This document shows, piece after piece, positions 24,630-33,348 of a stretch of 64,000 bases of DNA (positions are counted from its first letter, which is position 1; every line of letters starts with the position of its first letter). The notes under the pieces were generated by a model. The model did not search any database. It was not told where the DNA came from and saw nothing but the letters and a program-made list of their open reading frames with translations. A program made the translations under genes and the position numbers. The DNA is from JALZKA01 sp963717635 (GTDB lineage Bacteria; Actinomycetota; Thermoleophilia; Solirubrobacterales; 70-9): NCBI GenBank assembly GCA_963717635.1, contig OY970347.1, positions 682,001-746,000 of the forward strand, given 5' to 3'.

Positions 24630-25826
24630 CTACTCAGGCTCCAATCTGTACAGCCCGCCGCTCAGCGAAACGAGGTAGAGCTGCCTGTCCAGTCCCGCTC
24701 CGAAGGCTACGAGGTTGGGGATCGGCTCGACGTCGAGGGTCCGGATGTCGTCGGCCTGGTTGTTCGCCAGGTCGGGCACGAAGCTCACGACCTGGCCGGC
24801 GTAGAAGTCCGCGGTCAGGTAACGCCCGGCGAGCTGCGCTAGCTGGGGGTCGCGGACTACGACGCCGCCCGTGACCGCGGCCGGGCCGCCGCTGGGGTTC
24901 GGGTAGACGAAGGCGGGGAACAGCGGCGGCGCGGGCGGCGTGTAGGGGGGCGACTCGGGGTAGTCCAGGGTTCCCTCGAACTCCGGCCACCCGAAGCCCT
25001 GGCCCTTTGCGGCCGCGAGCGTCGTGATGTCGATCTCCTCCTGGTTGCCCTGGCCCACGTCGCCGATCGCGATCGCGCGCAGCTTCTCGTCGAACGAGAA
25101 CCGGAACGGATTGCGCAGGCCGTACGACCAGATCTCGTCGCGCCCGGGTTCGCCCACGAACGGATTGCCCGGCGGGATCCGGTACCCCGCTCGATCCGGC
25201 TTGCGGCGCAAGGGGTTGATCCGCAGGAGCTTGCCGAGCAGGCTCTCGGGGTCCCGCGCGTTCTGGAACTGGTCGCCGCCGCCGCCGCCGTCGCCGGTGG
25301 CGAGCCAGAGCTTGCGGTCGGGGCCGAATGCGACCGTGCCGCCGTTGTGGTTGGCGGCATCGGGGTGCGGGATCGCGATTACCGGGCGCCGGGTGCCCCG
25401 CCGCGCCTTCGCCGGGTTGCGCCTGCGCGCCTTGAACTCGTCGACGCGGATCGGGCATCCGGCCGCGGCGCTGCAGCCCGACGAAGCTGTGAAGTAGACG
25501 TAGAAGCGCCGGGTCCTGCGGAACCCGGGGGCGAACGCGATCGAGAGCAGCCCCTGCTCGCCCTGGGCGGCGACCAGGTCCGAGATGTCGAGGAACGGCT
25601 CGTCAAGCGCCTCGCCGTCGCGCAGAACGCGGACGACCCCATGCTTCTCGGTGACGTAGAGGTACCGGGGCCGGCCGGGGGCTGTCGCGACGTACGTCGG
25701 CGCCTCGAGAGTTTCGACCACTCGGGCCTCGACGCCGGCCGTCGGGCCGCCGGCATGCGCGGTCCCGCCGCTCAGCGCGATCGCCAACAGCGAACCCGCC
25801 GCCGTGATTTTGCCTGAGTTCCGCAT
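24630..25826 (-). CDS. PQQ-dependent sugar dehydrogenase family protein (3 of 4)
   Basis: A 398-residue secreted propeller; signal peptide MRNSGKITAAGSLLAIALSG ending TAHAGG. Motifs: IPHPDAANHNGGTVAFGPDR, ATGDGGGGGDQ, LLGKLLRINPLRRKP, SYGLRNPFRFSFDEKLRAIA, IGDVGQGNQEEIDITT. Compared with the others it has a Cys-containing insertion (SSGCSAAAGCPIRVDEF) and lacks the arginine two residues before the first His. It is translationally close to paralogue 2, with a 50-base gap to paralogue 4 upstream. Confidence 0.9.
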   Translation of the reverse strand: MRNSGKITAAGSLLAIALSGGTAHAGGPTAGVEARVVETLEAPTYVATAPGRPRYLYVTEKHGVVRVLRDGEALDEPFLDISDLVAAQGEQGLLSIAFAPGFRRTRRFYVYFTASSGCSAAAGCPIRVDEFKARRRNPAKARRGTRRPVIAIPHPDAANHNGGTVAFGPDRKLWLATGDGGGGGDQFQNARDPESLLGKLLRINPLRRKPDRAGYRIPPGNPFVGEPGRDEIWSYGLRNPFRFSFDEKLRAIAIGDVGQGNQEEIDITTLAAAKGQGFGWPEFEGTLDYPESPPYTPPAPPLFPAFVYPNPSGGPAAVTGGVVVRDPQLAQLAGRYLTADFYAGQVVSFVPDLANNQADDIRTLDVEPIPNLVAFGAGLDRQLYLVSLSGGLYRLEPE

Positions 25827-25876
25827 CCCGACTTCCCTAACCCCCGATCAGCCGTTTCGGCTCGGCGCTCGAGACC

Positions 25877-27082
25877 TCAGTTGCCGTCCGGGATCAGCCG
25901 GTAGACCGGCCCTTCCAGGGAGAGGGTGTAGAGGTGGCCGCGCGCGTCCTCGGCGAACGAGCTCACCGCCGGGACCTGCACGCCGAGCGCGCGATCGTCG
26001 CTGGCGTCCCCGGCGAGCGCGGCATCGGCGCTGAAGCTGCGCAGCTGCCCCTGGCAGAAGTCGGCATACAGGTAGCGCCCCAGCAGGGTCTTGAGCGCCG
26101 GGTCGCGGACCACGTAGCCGCCGGTGACCGAGCAGCCGCCGTCTCGCCCATAGGTCAGCACCGGCTCGATCGCACCGGGCGCTTCCTGGTCGTCGTTGAA
26201 CTGCGCCGTTCCCTCGAACGCGGACCAGCCGAAGCTGGCGCCCTCATCGACGTCCTCCAGCGCGTCGATCTCCTCCTGCTCGTCCTGTCCGACATCGCCG
26301 ATCCAGAGCGCGCCTCCCCTGCGGTCGAACGAGAACCGCCACGGGTTCCGGAGCCCGTAGGCGAGGATCTCGGGGCGGGCGCCGGCCTGGTCTGCGAACG
26401 GGTTGCCGGCCGGGATCCGGTACGGCCGTCCGCTACCGGGTCGCGGGTCGATCCGCAGGATCTTGCCGAGCAACTCCCCGAGGTCTTGGCCCCTGCGTTC
26501 CGGGTCGCCGGCCGATCCGCCGTCGCCGAACCCGATGTAGAGGTTGTCGTCGGGCCCGAACATCAGGAGGCCGCCGTTGTGGTTGGCGTAGGGCTGATCG
26601 ACCGCCAGCACCTCCCGGGCGGTGCGCGGGTCGGCCTTCGCCGGGTCGCGCCTCGAGCGCTGGTACTCGACGACACGGCTGTCGCCGGCCTCGTTCGTGT
26701 AGTCGACGTAGAGGAGGCCGGAACGCTTGTAGTCCGGCGCGAACGCCACCGAGAGCAACCCCTGCTCGGGATTCTCGGTCGTTACCTGGTCGGAGACGTC
26801 GAGGAAGACCTGCGGCCTGCGGTTCGGGGCGACTCGCATGATCCGCCCGCCCTGCTCGACGACGTAGAGCGCGGCCTCCCGTTGCGGCTGCGTGAGGAAG
26901 ACGGGGGCCGCGAACTCGCCGATTTCCCGGAGGGCGACGCCGCCCTCGCCCGGATTCGCGGACCCGCCGGGTGGCTGCTCGACCACCGGTGGACCGCTTA
27001 GGGTCGGCTCGTCTTTCTCCCCACAGGCGGCGAGGGCGAGGGCGAGCACGGACAGGGCTGGGACGAGAGCTTTGCGGACCAC
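25877..27082 (-). CDS. PQQ-dependent sugar dehydrogenase family lipoprotein (4 of 4)
   Basis: A 401-residue member with a lipoprotein signal (PALSVLALALAACGEKDE; lipobox LAAC), so the mature propeller is tethered to the outer face of the membrane. Motifs: VDQPYANHNGGLLMFGPDDN, GFGDGGSAGDPERRG, LLGKILRIDPRPGSG, AYGLRNPWRFSFDRRGG, WIGDVGQDEQEEIDALED, and the cysteine-containing GRDGGCSVTGGYVVRDPAL. The region before the first His differs from paralogues 1 and 2 (no R-x-R-H). It is the first dehydrogenase in the operon, 35 bases after a lipoprotein gene. Confidence 0.9.
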   Translation of the reverse strand: MVRKALVPALSVLALALAACGEKDEPTLSGPPVVEQPPGGSANPGEGGVALREIGEFAAPVFLTQPQREAALYVVEQGGRIMRVAPNRRPQVFLDVSDQVTTENPEQGLLSVAFAPDYKRSGLLYVDYTNEAGDSRVVEYQRSRRDPAKADPRTAREVLAVDQPYANHNGGLLMFGPDDNLYIGFGDGGSAGDPERRGQDLGELLGKILRIDPRPGSGRPYRIPAGNPFADQAGARPEILAYGLRNPWRFSFDRRGGALWIGDVGQDEQEEIDALEDVDEGASFGWSAFEGTAQFNDDQEAPGAIEPVLTYGRDGGCSVTGGYVVRDPALKTLLGRYLYADFCQGQLRSFSADAALAGDASDDRALGVQVPAVSSFAEDARGHLYTLSLEGPVYRLIPDGN

Positions 27083-27117
27083 GGCCGGAACCGTAGTGAC
27101 CGAGGCTCAAGAAGGGA

Positions 27118-27810
27118 CTAACGGACGATGACGACTTCGCCCGAGTCCGTGACCCGGGTGTTGGGCGGCTTGGCCGAGATCGTCGCGACGAACTCGCCCT
27201 CAACCGGGCTGCCGTCCGCTGTCACGGCCTTCGCCTTCCCGTCGAGGCCGCCCGCCACCTCGTAGTGCACGGTGTAGGTGCCGGCGATGACCGGCGTCAC
27301 CCGCCATACCGCCGTAACGCTGTCGCCGGGTGCAACGGGCCCGAAGGCGAAAGTGTCGGTTGCGGCGGTCTCGGCCCCGGCGGTCGGCTCGCCGTCCAGC
27401 TCGGAGGGTTCGACGTCCACGGTCACCACCTTCGGGTAGTCGTCCTCGAGGATCCACACGGGCCGGTTCGGGTCAGCGAGGCCCTCCTGCTCAGAGCGGA
27501 TGTTGAACGGGCCGTCCGCCTTGGCGTCGCCCGTGAAGATCGTGATCGCCAGGTCGGGGATCGTCTCGTCGCCGGCGTTCTCGACCTCGAGCACCAGGTC
27601 GCTGGTCTGCGCCAGCCGTTGCCGCGCAGGGAACTTCGCCGAGGTCACTTCGACCGGGAATTCGCCGGCCGGCTCGTTCTCGTCCTGCTGCTCCTTGTCG
27701 CCGCCACAGGCAGCGAGACCCGCTCCGGTGAGCAGGCATGCCGCAGCGATGATCAGCGAGTGGCTGCGCCGATCCCGCTGGCGGCCGGGGTGTGTACGTC
27801 TCTCCCCCAA
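27118..27810 (-). CDS. lipoprotein of unknown function with beta-sandwich domain
   Basis: A 230-residue protein with basic residues, a hydrophobic segment and a lipobox (SLIIAAACLLTGAGLAACGG). After an acidic Asp/Glu linker, the mature part reads as one or two beta-sandwich domains: LVLEVENAGDETIPDLAITI is typical of CARDB/DUF11-like folds, and GPVAPGDSVTAVWRVTPVIA with TYTVHYEVAGGLDGKAKA is similar in style. It precedes the four sugar dehydrogenases on the same strand and may be their first gene; a role as an adhesive or scaffolding surface protein is only a guess. Confidence 0.72.
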   Translation of the reverse strand: MGERRTHPGRQRDRRSHSLIIAAACLLTGAGLAACGGDKEQQDENEPAGEFPVEVTSAKFPARQRLAQTSDLVLEVENAGDETIPDLAITIFTGDAKADGPFNIRSEQEGLADPNRPVWILEDDYPKVVTVDVEPSELDGEPTAGAETAATDTFAFGPVAPGDSVTAVWRVTPVIAGTYTVHYEVAGGLDGKAKAVTADGSPVEGEFVATISAKPPNTRVTDSGEVVIVR

Positions 27811-27864
27811 GGCGCGGGGAACATACCATCCACGCTCGGCCGGTCAGGCAATCACGGTTGTGGG

Positions 27865-27892
27865 TTGAGCCGTGGCCCGCGCATGAAATACT
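27865..27892 (+). promoter_or_regulatory. promoter of the lipid ABC transporter operon
   Basis: TTGAGC (27865-27870) and AATACT (27887-27892) with a 16-base spacer lie in the 126-base gap between the divergent lipoprotein gene and the permease gene. The expected start is at about 27899, leaving a leader of roughly 38 bases with GGGTGAGAG directly before the ATG. The rest of the gap shows no further structure I can name. Confidence 0.5.
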
Positions 27893-27936
27893 CTTTCGTT
27901 GACGGGGCCGGCTCCTGGCCGACTCCCGGGTGAGAG

Positions 27937-28743
27937 ATGGTCAGATCCACAGCAGACCGCGCGTTCCTACCTGCGAAGAACCTCTTCGAGCAGGTCGGAA
28001 ACATGATGATCTTGACCGGCAAGACGCTGGTCGCCGCGGTCAAGCCTCCTTACCCGTATGGCGGCGAGTTCATCTCGCAGTTCCTGTTCGCCCTCCAGCT
28101 CTGCTGGTTCCCGATGATGATCTCCACGATCGCCTTCGGTTTCGGGGCGCCCGGGTTGCAGGCTGCGAACTTCCTGTCGCTGTTCGGTGCTCTCGATCGG
28201 CTCGGCGGCTTCTTCATCCTCGCTTCGGTTCGCGAGTTCGCGCCGTTCGTCACCGCCGTCGTGGTCGCCGGCGTCGCCGGCACCGCGATCACCGCCGACC
28301 TCGGCGCCCGCAAGATCCGCGAGGAGCTCGACGCGCTTCAGGTGCTCGGCGTCGACCCGATCAAGAACCTCGTGGTGCCGCGGTTCCTGGCGCTGATGCT
28401 GATCACCGGGCTGATGGACATCTACGCGCTGCTGTTCGGGATCTCCGGCGGCCTCTTCGCGATGCTCGCCTACGGCCAGCCGCTCGGCGGCTTCTTCGCG
28501 ACCTTGTTCACGAATGCTTCGGTGACCGACCTCTGGGGGTCGATCCTCAAATGCACGATGTTCGGGGCGATCATTGCCGTGGTCTGCTCGTATTACGGGA
28601 TGAATGCGTCCGGAGGCGCCGAGGGCGTCGGCCGGGCCGTGAACGTCGGGGTGGTGGTCGCCTTCCTCGGCGTGTTCGCGTTCAACTACGTCTTCACCCA
28701 GACCCTGCTCGCGACGCATCCAGAGATCAGCGTGATCAAGTGA
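27937..28743 (+). CDS. MlaE/YrbE family ABC transporter permease (first copy)
   Basis: A 268-residue permease of the MlaE/YrbE family, which moves phospholipids or other lipids and works with an Mkl/MlaF ATPase and normally MCE-domain proteins. After a cytoplasmic helix (LFEQVGNMMILTGKTLVAAV) come about five membrane segments. The hallmark ASVREFAPFVTAVVVAGVAG and the coupling helix segment ADLGARKIREELDALQVLGV are clear. It resembles the YrbEA subunit of mce operons. It is first of three genes followed by permease 2 and the ATPase; no MCE protein is encoded nearby. Confidence 0.92.
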   Translation: MVRSTADRAFLPAKNLFEQVGNMMILTGKTLVAAVKPPYPYGGEFISQFLFALQLCWFPMMISTIAFGFGAPGLQAANFLSLFGALDRLGGFFILASVREFAPFVTAVVVAGVAGTAITADLGARKIREELDALQVLGVDPIKNLVVPRFLALMLITGLMDIYALLFGISGGLFAMLAYGQPLGGFFATLFTNASVTDLWGSILKCTMFGAIIAVVCSYYGMNASGGAEGVGRAVNVGVVVAFLGVFAFNYVFTQTLLATHPEISVIK

Positions 28744-28777
28744 TGCGCCTGCCGCCTCACCGGGAGAGGTGCGCCTG

Positions 28778-29575
28778 ATGCCGGGCTGGCTGGCACTGCC
28801 GCGCGAGTGGCTCTCCTCACTGGGCGAGATCGCCCGCTTCGGCGGCCGGGTCATGGGGCTCGTCTACTCGGGCCGTGTCTTCCGCTTCTTCGGCGAGGCG
28901 CTGCGCCAGGCGGGCATCCTGATCCTGGGCTCGGCCCTGGTGATCTGGGGCCTCACGTTCATCCTTGGCCTGCAGTGTGGCATCGAGGGCGCGTACTTCT
29001 CGCGCTCGGTGGGCGCCCCTTCGAACGCCGGCACGTTCGCCGCCTGGTGCGACCTTCGCGAGGTGATCCCCTATGCCTTCGGCTACATGATGGCAGCGAA
29101 GGTCGGCACCGGAATCGTCGCCGAGATCGGCGCGATGCGGATCTCGGACGAGGTCGACGCGCTCGAGGTCATGGGCGTCAACCCGATGATCTTCCTTTGC
29201 GCGACGCGACTGCTCGCCGCCTGGCTCACGCTCCCGTTCATCTACCTGACCGGGATCGGCGTCGGCTTCTTCGCCTCCTACCTCGCGGTGGTCGAGCAGG
29301 TCGCGGAGGTCTCGGCCGGCGGCTACTTCCTGATCTTCTGGATGTTCCAGAACCCTCCCGACCTCATATTCAGCGTCATCAAGGGCATGGTCATGGCCAC
29401 AGCGATCGTGCTGGTCGGGTGCTACTACGGCTACACCGCCGCGGGCGGGCCGGTGGGGGTGGGCACCGCGACGGCGAAGTCGATGGTGCTGAACATTGTC
29501 TTGGTCCACATCATCGGGATGATGGGCACGCTGATCTTCTGGGGCGCCAACCCGAGGGCGCCGGTTGGTGGATAG
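28778..29575 (+). CDS. MlaE/YrbE family ABC transporter permease (second copy)
   Basis: A 265-residue partner permease resembling YrbEB. Family elements: ALRQAGILILGSALVIWGLT, LREVIPYAFGYMMAAKVGTG, IVAEIGAMRISDEVDALEVM (coupling helix), then MGVNPMIFLCATRLLAAWLT. About five membrane helices. I start at ATG 28778, eight bases after GGGAGAGG; a GTG at 28769 lies inside that ribosome site. The gene begins 34 bases after the first permease. The two are clearly homologous but diverged, implying a heterodimer. Confidence 0.92.
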   Translation: MPGWLALPREWLSSLGEIARFGGRVMGLVYSGRVFRFFGEALRQAGILILGSALVIWGLTFILGLQCGIEGAYFSRSVGAPSNAGTFAAWCDLREVIPYAFGYMMAAKVGTGIVAEIGAMRISDEVDALEVMGVNPMIFLCATRLLAAWLTLPFIYLTGIGVGFFASYLAVVEQVAEVSAGGYFLIFWMFQNPPDLIFSVIKGMVMATAIVLVGCYYGYTAAGGPVGVGTATAKSMVLNIVLVHIIGMMGTLIFWGANPRAPVGG

Positions 29576-29602
29576 GAACAATTGAGATGAGGAGAAGCGA
29601 GA

Positions 29603-30565
29603 TTGGCTGACGAGCAGAACACGACGCCCGAAGAGGAGCAGGAGTTCCGCATCCACGACCAGGAGGCGGAGACCTCGGTCGAGGACGAGCTCTTCGAGGA
29701 GTCCCATCCGGAGATGGGCCAGCTCCACCAGGACTATGTGCTCCCGGGCGTTGCGCCGGGCGAGAACGACCCCTACAAGTGGCACACCGGCGAGAAGCGG
29801 GACCACGGCGGCGAGGACGCGATCGAGGTGATCGACGTCGTCAAGCAGTTCGGTCGCATGCGGATCCTGAACGGCCTCAACCTCGGCCTTCCGGACAACC
29901 AGATCTCGATGGTCCTCGGCCCGTCCGGTACCGGCAAGTCGGTGCTGATCAAGCACATCGTCGGGTTGCTCTACCCGGACTCGGGCGATCTGCTGGTCCA
30001 CGGCGAGTCGGTGCCCGGCATGTCCGACGACGAGCTGTTCGAGATGCGCAAGAAGTTCGGCCTGCTGTTCCAGGACGGCGCCCTGTTCGGCTCGATGAAC
30101 ATCTGGGACAACGTCGCGTTCCCGCTGCGGCAGCACACCGACAAGTCGGAGGACGAGATCGGCCAGATCGTCGACCGCCGCTTGCTCGAGGTCGGTCTGC
30201 AGCAGGCGACGGACAAGATGCCGAACGAGCTGTCCGGCGGCATGCGCAAGCGCGCCGGATTCGCCCGGGCGCTGGTGCTGGATCCCGCGATCGTGATGTT
30301 CGACGAGCCGGACTCCGGCCTCGACCCGGTCCGCACCGCGCTGCTGTGCGAGCTGATCCGCGAGGTCCACGAGGAGAACGGCGGCTGCTACATGGTGATC
30401 AGCCACGACCTCGGCACGGCGCGCCGGATCGCGGACTTCATCGCCGTGCTCTGGAAGGGCAGGATCGTCGAGTCCGGCCCCTCCTCGGAACTGTTCGACT
30501 CGGACAACGAGTTCGTCGCCCAGTTCCTAAACGCGGAGACCATCGGCCCGCTCGCGATGGATTAG
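29603..30565 (+). CDS. Mkl/MlaF-type ABC transporter ATPase with N-terminal extension
   Basis: A 320-residue ATPase of the MlaF/Mkl family energising the two permeases. Walker A GPSGTGKSVLIKHIVG, Q-loop LLFQDGALFGSMNIWDNVAF, signature LSGGMRKRAGFARAL and Walker B PAIVMFDEPDSGLDPV are complete, and ISHDLGTARRIADFIAVL is the switch region. The first 70 residues or so are a very acidic extension (EEEQEFRIHDQEAETSVEDE and beyond) not present in typical MlaF. The start is TTG 29603 after GAGGAG. Third gene of the lipid-transport operon; 65 bases later the MMPL gene begins. Confidence 0.92.
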   Translation: MADEQNTTPEEEQEFRIHDQEAETSVEDELFEESHPEMGQLHQDYVLPGVAPGENDPYKWHTGEKRDHGGEDAIEVIDVVKQFGRMRILNGLNLGLPDNQISMVLGPSGTGKSVLIKHIVGLLYPDSGDLLVHGESVPGMSDDELFEMRKKFGLLFQDGALFGSMNIWDNVAFPLRQHTDKSEDEIGQIVDRRLLEVGLQQATDKMPNELSGGMRKRAGFARALVLDPAIVMFDEPDSGLDPVRTALLCELIREVHEENGGCYMVISHDLGTARRIADFIAVLWKGRIVESGPSSELFDSDNEFVAQFLNAETIGPLAMD

Positions 30566-30630
30566 GCAGGTTGGCGGAGGGTTAAGCCTGCCGCCGACCG
30601 GCGCCCGCGGGATCGGGCGCTCGTAACCTG

Positions 30631-33348
30631 ATGTCGGTGAGGAGCGTGTTTGCACGGGTGGGCGCCTGGTGCGTCGAGCGGCCCGCGCCGGTGATCGCGC
30701 TGGCGGTTCTGCTGGCGATCGTCGGGGCGATCGGTGCCAGCTCACTGCAGGCGAACGGCGAGGCCGAGACCCTAGTCGACAAGGGTTCGGACACATTTCG
30801 GGCGACCGAGGACTTCAAGGCCAAGTTCGGCGACGACGCCGTCGTCGTCCTGATCCGCGGCGATCTGGAGCAGCTCGTCCTGGGCCCGGACCTGAACCGA
30901 CTGCTCGAGCTCGAGGGCTGCCTGTCCGGAAACGCGCCACGGGACTATCTCGACCCGGAGACGCAACGGACGCCGACACCCGAGGTCTGCAATGACCTCG
31001 CCGACTCCAAGCCGGCGCGCGTCGTCTACGGGCCCGCGACCTTTCTGAACCAGTTCGCGCAGCAGGCCACGGCGCTGTTCCAGGAGCAGTCGGAAGCGGC
31101 GGTGGTGCAGTCGCGAGCGGCGGCGATCCAGGCCTACCAGCAGAGCCTCGACGAGGGCCTGCCGCCAGCGGAGGCCAGGGAGGCCGCGGAAGCGGCCGAG
31201 CAGTCGGTGCTCGACGGCTTCACCGCGCGGGCACAGGAGCTTGCCGCGCGCTACGGCCAGACCGGCCTGCCCTCGATCACGAACCCCACCTTCCTCAGCT
31301 CGGTCGTGTTCGATTCCCGGTTCGCCGACGGCACGCCAAAGTCGAAGTTCTCGTACCTCTTCCCGTCGAAGGAGACGGCGCTGATCTCGATCAGGCTCCG
31401 CCCCGACCTCGGCGAGTCGGAGCGCGCGGAGGCGATCGACCTGATCCGCGCCACGATCAACGACGACACGTTCCGGATCCGGGGCGGCTCGTACCTGGTG
31501 AGCGGCGTGCCGGTGGTCGTCGATGGGCTCACCGACGAGCTCAAGGGCGAGATTGCCGTGCTGCTGATCGCCGCCCTGGTCGTGATGGCGCTGGTCCTGG
31601 CGCTGGTCTTCATGCCGCCGCTGCGGCTGCTGCCGCTGGTGATCGGGCTCGTGGCGAGCGCGATCGCGTTCGGCGTGCTGGCGCTGTTCGGCGGAACCCT
31701 GACAATGGCGTCGATCGCCGGCCTGCCCGTCCTGATCGGTCTTGCGGTCGATTACGCGATCCAGCTTCAGGCCCGCTTCAACGAGGCGCGTGACCGCGGG
31801 TCGTCGCCGGCGCGAGCGGCTGCCGAGGCAGCGGCGCGGGGCGGCCCGGTGGTCGCCACCGCCTGTCTTGCCACCGCGGCCGGCTTCACGGTGCTGCTCT
31901 TGTCGCCGATCCCGATGGTGCGTTCGTTCGGCGTCCTTCTGGTGATGGGAATCGTGATCGCGTTCGTGTTGGCGCTCACGGCCGGGCTGGCGGTCCTCTC
32001 GATGACGGGCGGCGCCGAGGCCGACGGCGAGGCGCCGGGCGATCGGCTTCGCGGCCGGCTGCCGAGGCCGCCGGCCGGGTTGACGCGAGCCAACGCAGCC
32101 GTGCGGGGGCGCCTCGCCGGCATCGGCCCGCGTTCGCTCGCCGTCTCGATCGCGATGCCCGGCCGCGTGATCGCCGCGGCGACCGTCCTGGCGGTCGCCG
32201 GTTGGATCGCCGGCACTCGGACGGAGATCATCTCCGACTTCCGCGAACTGGTCCCGCGCAACCTTCCAGAGCTGCAGAACGTGGACGTCCTCCAAGAGGA
32301 GACCGGAGTCTCCGGCCAGGTGGACGTGACGGTCTCGGCCGACGACATCACCGACCCCGAGGTCGTCGCCTGGATGGGCGACTTCCGGCAGCGCGTCCTC
32401 GCGCTCAGCGGCGCCGACGGCCAGTTCCGGAGTTGCCTGGAGGAGGGCGTGAAGCTCTGCCCGGCGATCTCGCTGCCCGACCTGTTCGGTACCGACGCCG
32501 GGGTGCCGAGCCGCGAGCGCATCCGCGGGGTGCTGGAGCTCCTGCCTCCGTACTTCGCCCAGGCGGTGGTCGAGACCGACCCCGAGTCGGGCCAGATCGG
32601 CAACACCGCGGTGCTCTCGTTCGGCATCAAGGTGATGCCGTTCGACGAGCAGAAGCAGCTGATCGATGCGATCCGCGAGCAGATCGATCCGCCGGGGAGC
32701 GGGCGCCCGCCCACCGGAGTCGACGCCCAGGTGGTCGGCCTGCCCGTCCTCGTGGCGGATGCGAACGCGGCGCTGGAGTCGAACCGCTATCTGCTGACGA
32801 TCGCCGGCCTGCTGGCCGTCGCGCTGGTGCTGTTCGCGGTCTACCGCTCAGTCAAGCGGACGCTGGTGCCGCTGATCCCGGTCGTCCTCGCCCCCGGCTG
32901 GTCGGCGCTGGTGCTGGAGTCGGCCGGGGTGCCCCTGAACCCGATGTCGGCGACGCTGGGCGCGCTCGTGATCGCGATCGCGACCGAGTTCAGCGTGCTG
33001 CTTTCGGCTCGCTACCACGAGGAGCGGGAAGCGGGCGCCTCGGTCGGCGAGGCCCTCCGGCTCTCGTACTCGCGCACCGGCTCCGCGGTGGTCGCCTCCG
33101 GTCTGACCGCGATCGCCGGCTTCGCGGTGCTTGCGCTGGCTGCCCCGATTCAGCTCCTGTTCGGCGGCGACGCGATCCGGATGCTCACCGAGTTCGGCCT
33201 AGTGGCCGTGGTCGACCTGCTCGTGGCGCTGGCCGGCGTGATGCTGGTCCTGCCGGCCGTCCTGGTCGGAGCCGAGAGCGACTTCGCGGCGGTCCGAGCC
33301 CGGTTCCGTCGGTTCTCCCGTAGCGAGGCCGAAGCGCCGGCGCGATGA
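30631..33348 (+). CDS. MMPL/RND family transporter
   Basis: A 905-residue RND-superfamily lipid exporter of the MMPL/HpnN-like type. An N-terminal helix (PAPVIALAVLLAIVGAIGAS) is followed by a large extracytoplasmic domain, then six helices beginning GEIAVLLIAALVVMALVLAL and containing the sterol-sensing-like GLPVLIGLAVDYAIQLQARF. This arrangement is repeated in the second half (helix GRVIAAATVLAVAGWIAGTR; late NPMSATLGALVIAIATEFSV). An acidic, cysteine-containing first ectodomain is unusual in length. It follows the MlaE-type ABC genes and is coupled by ATGA overlap to a tethered thioredoxin-like gene, suggesting one functional unit moving envelope lipids. Confidence 0.9.
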   Translation: MSVRSVFARVGAWCVERPAPVIALAVLLAIVGAIGASSLQANGEAETLVDKGSDTFRATEDFKAKFGDDAVVVLIRGDLEQLVLGPDLNRLLELEGCLSGNAPRDYLDPETQRTPTPEVCNDLADSKPARVVYGPATFLNQFAQQATALFQEQSEAAVVQSRAAAIQAYQQSLDEGLPPAEAREAAEAAEQSVLDGFTARAQELAARYGQTGLPSITNPTFLSSVVFDSRFADGTPKSKFSYLFPSKETALISIRLRPDLGESERAEAIDLIRATINDDTFRIRGGSYLVSGVPVVVDGLTDELKGEIAVLLIAALVVMALVLALVFMPPLRLLPLVIGLVASAIAFGVLALFGGTLTMASIAGLPVLIGLAVDYAIQLQARFNEARDRGSSPARAAAEAAARGGPVVATACLATAAGFTVLLLSPIPMVRSFGVLLVMGIVIAFVLALTAGLAVLSMTGGAEADGEAPGDRLRGRLPRPPAGLTRANAAVRGRLAGIGPRSLAVSIAMPGRVIAAATVLAVAGWIAGTRTEIISDFRELVPRNLPELQNVDVLQEETGVSGQVDVTVSADDITDPEVVAWMGDFRQRVLALSGADGQFRSCLEEGVKLCPAISLPDLFGTDAGVPSRERIRGVLELLPPYFAQAVVETDPESGQIGNTAVLSFGIKVMPFDEQKQLIDAIREQIDPPGSGRPPTGVDAQVVGLPVLVADANAALESNRYLLTIAGLLAVALVLFAVYRSVKRTLVPLIPVVLAPGWSALVLESAGVPLNPMSATLGALVIAIATEFSVLLSARYHEEREAGASVGEALRLSYSRTGSAVVASGLTAIAGFAVLALAAPIQLLFGGDAIRMLTEFGLVAVVDLLVALAGVMLVLPAVLVGAESDFAAVRARFRRFSRSEAEAPAR

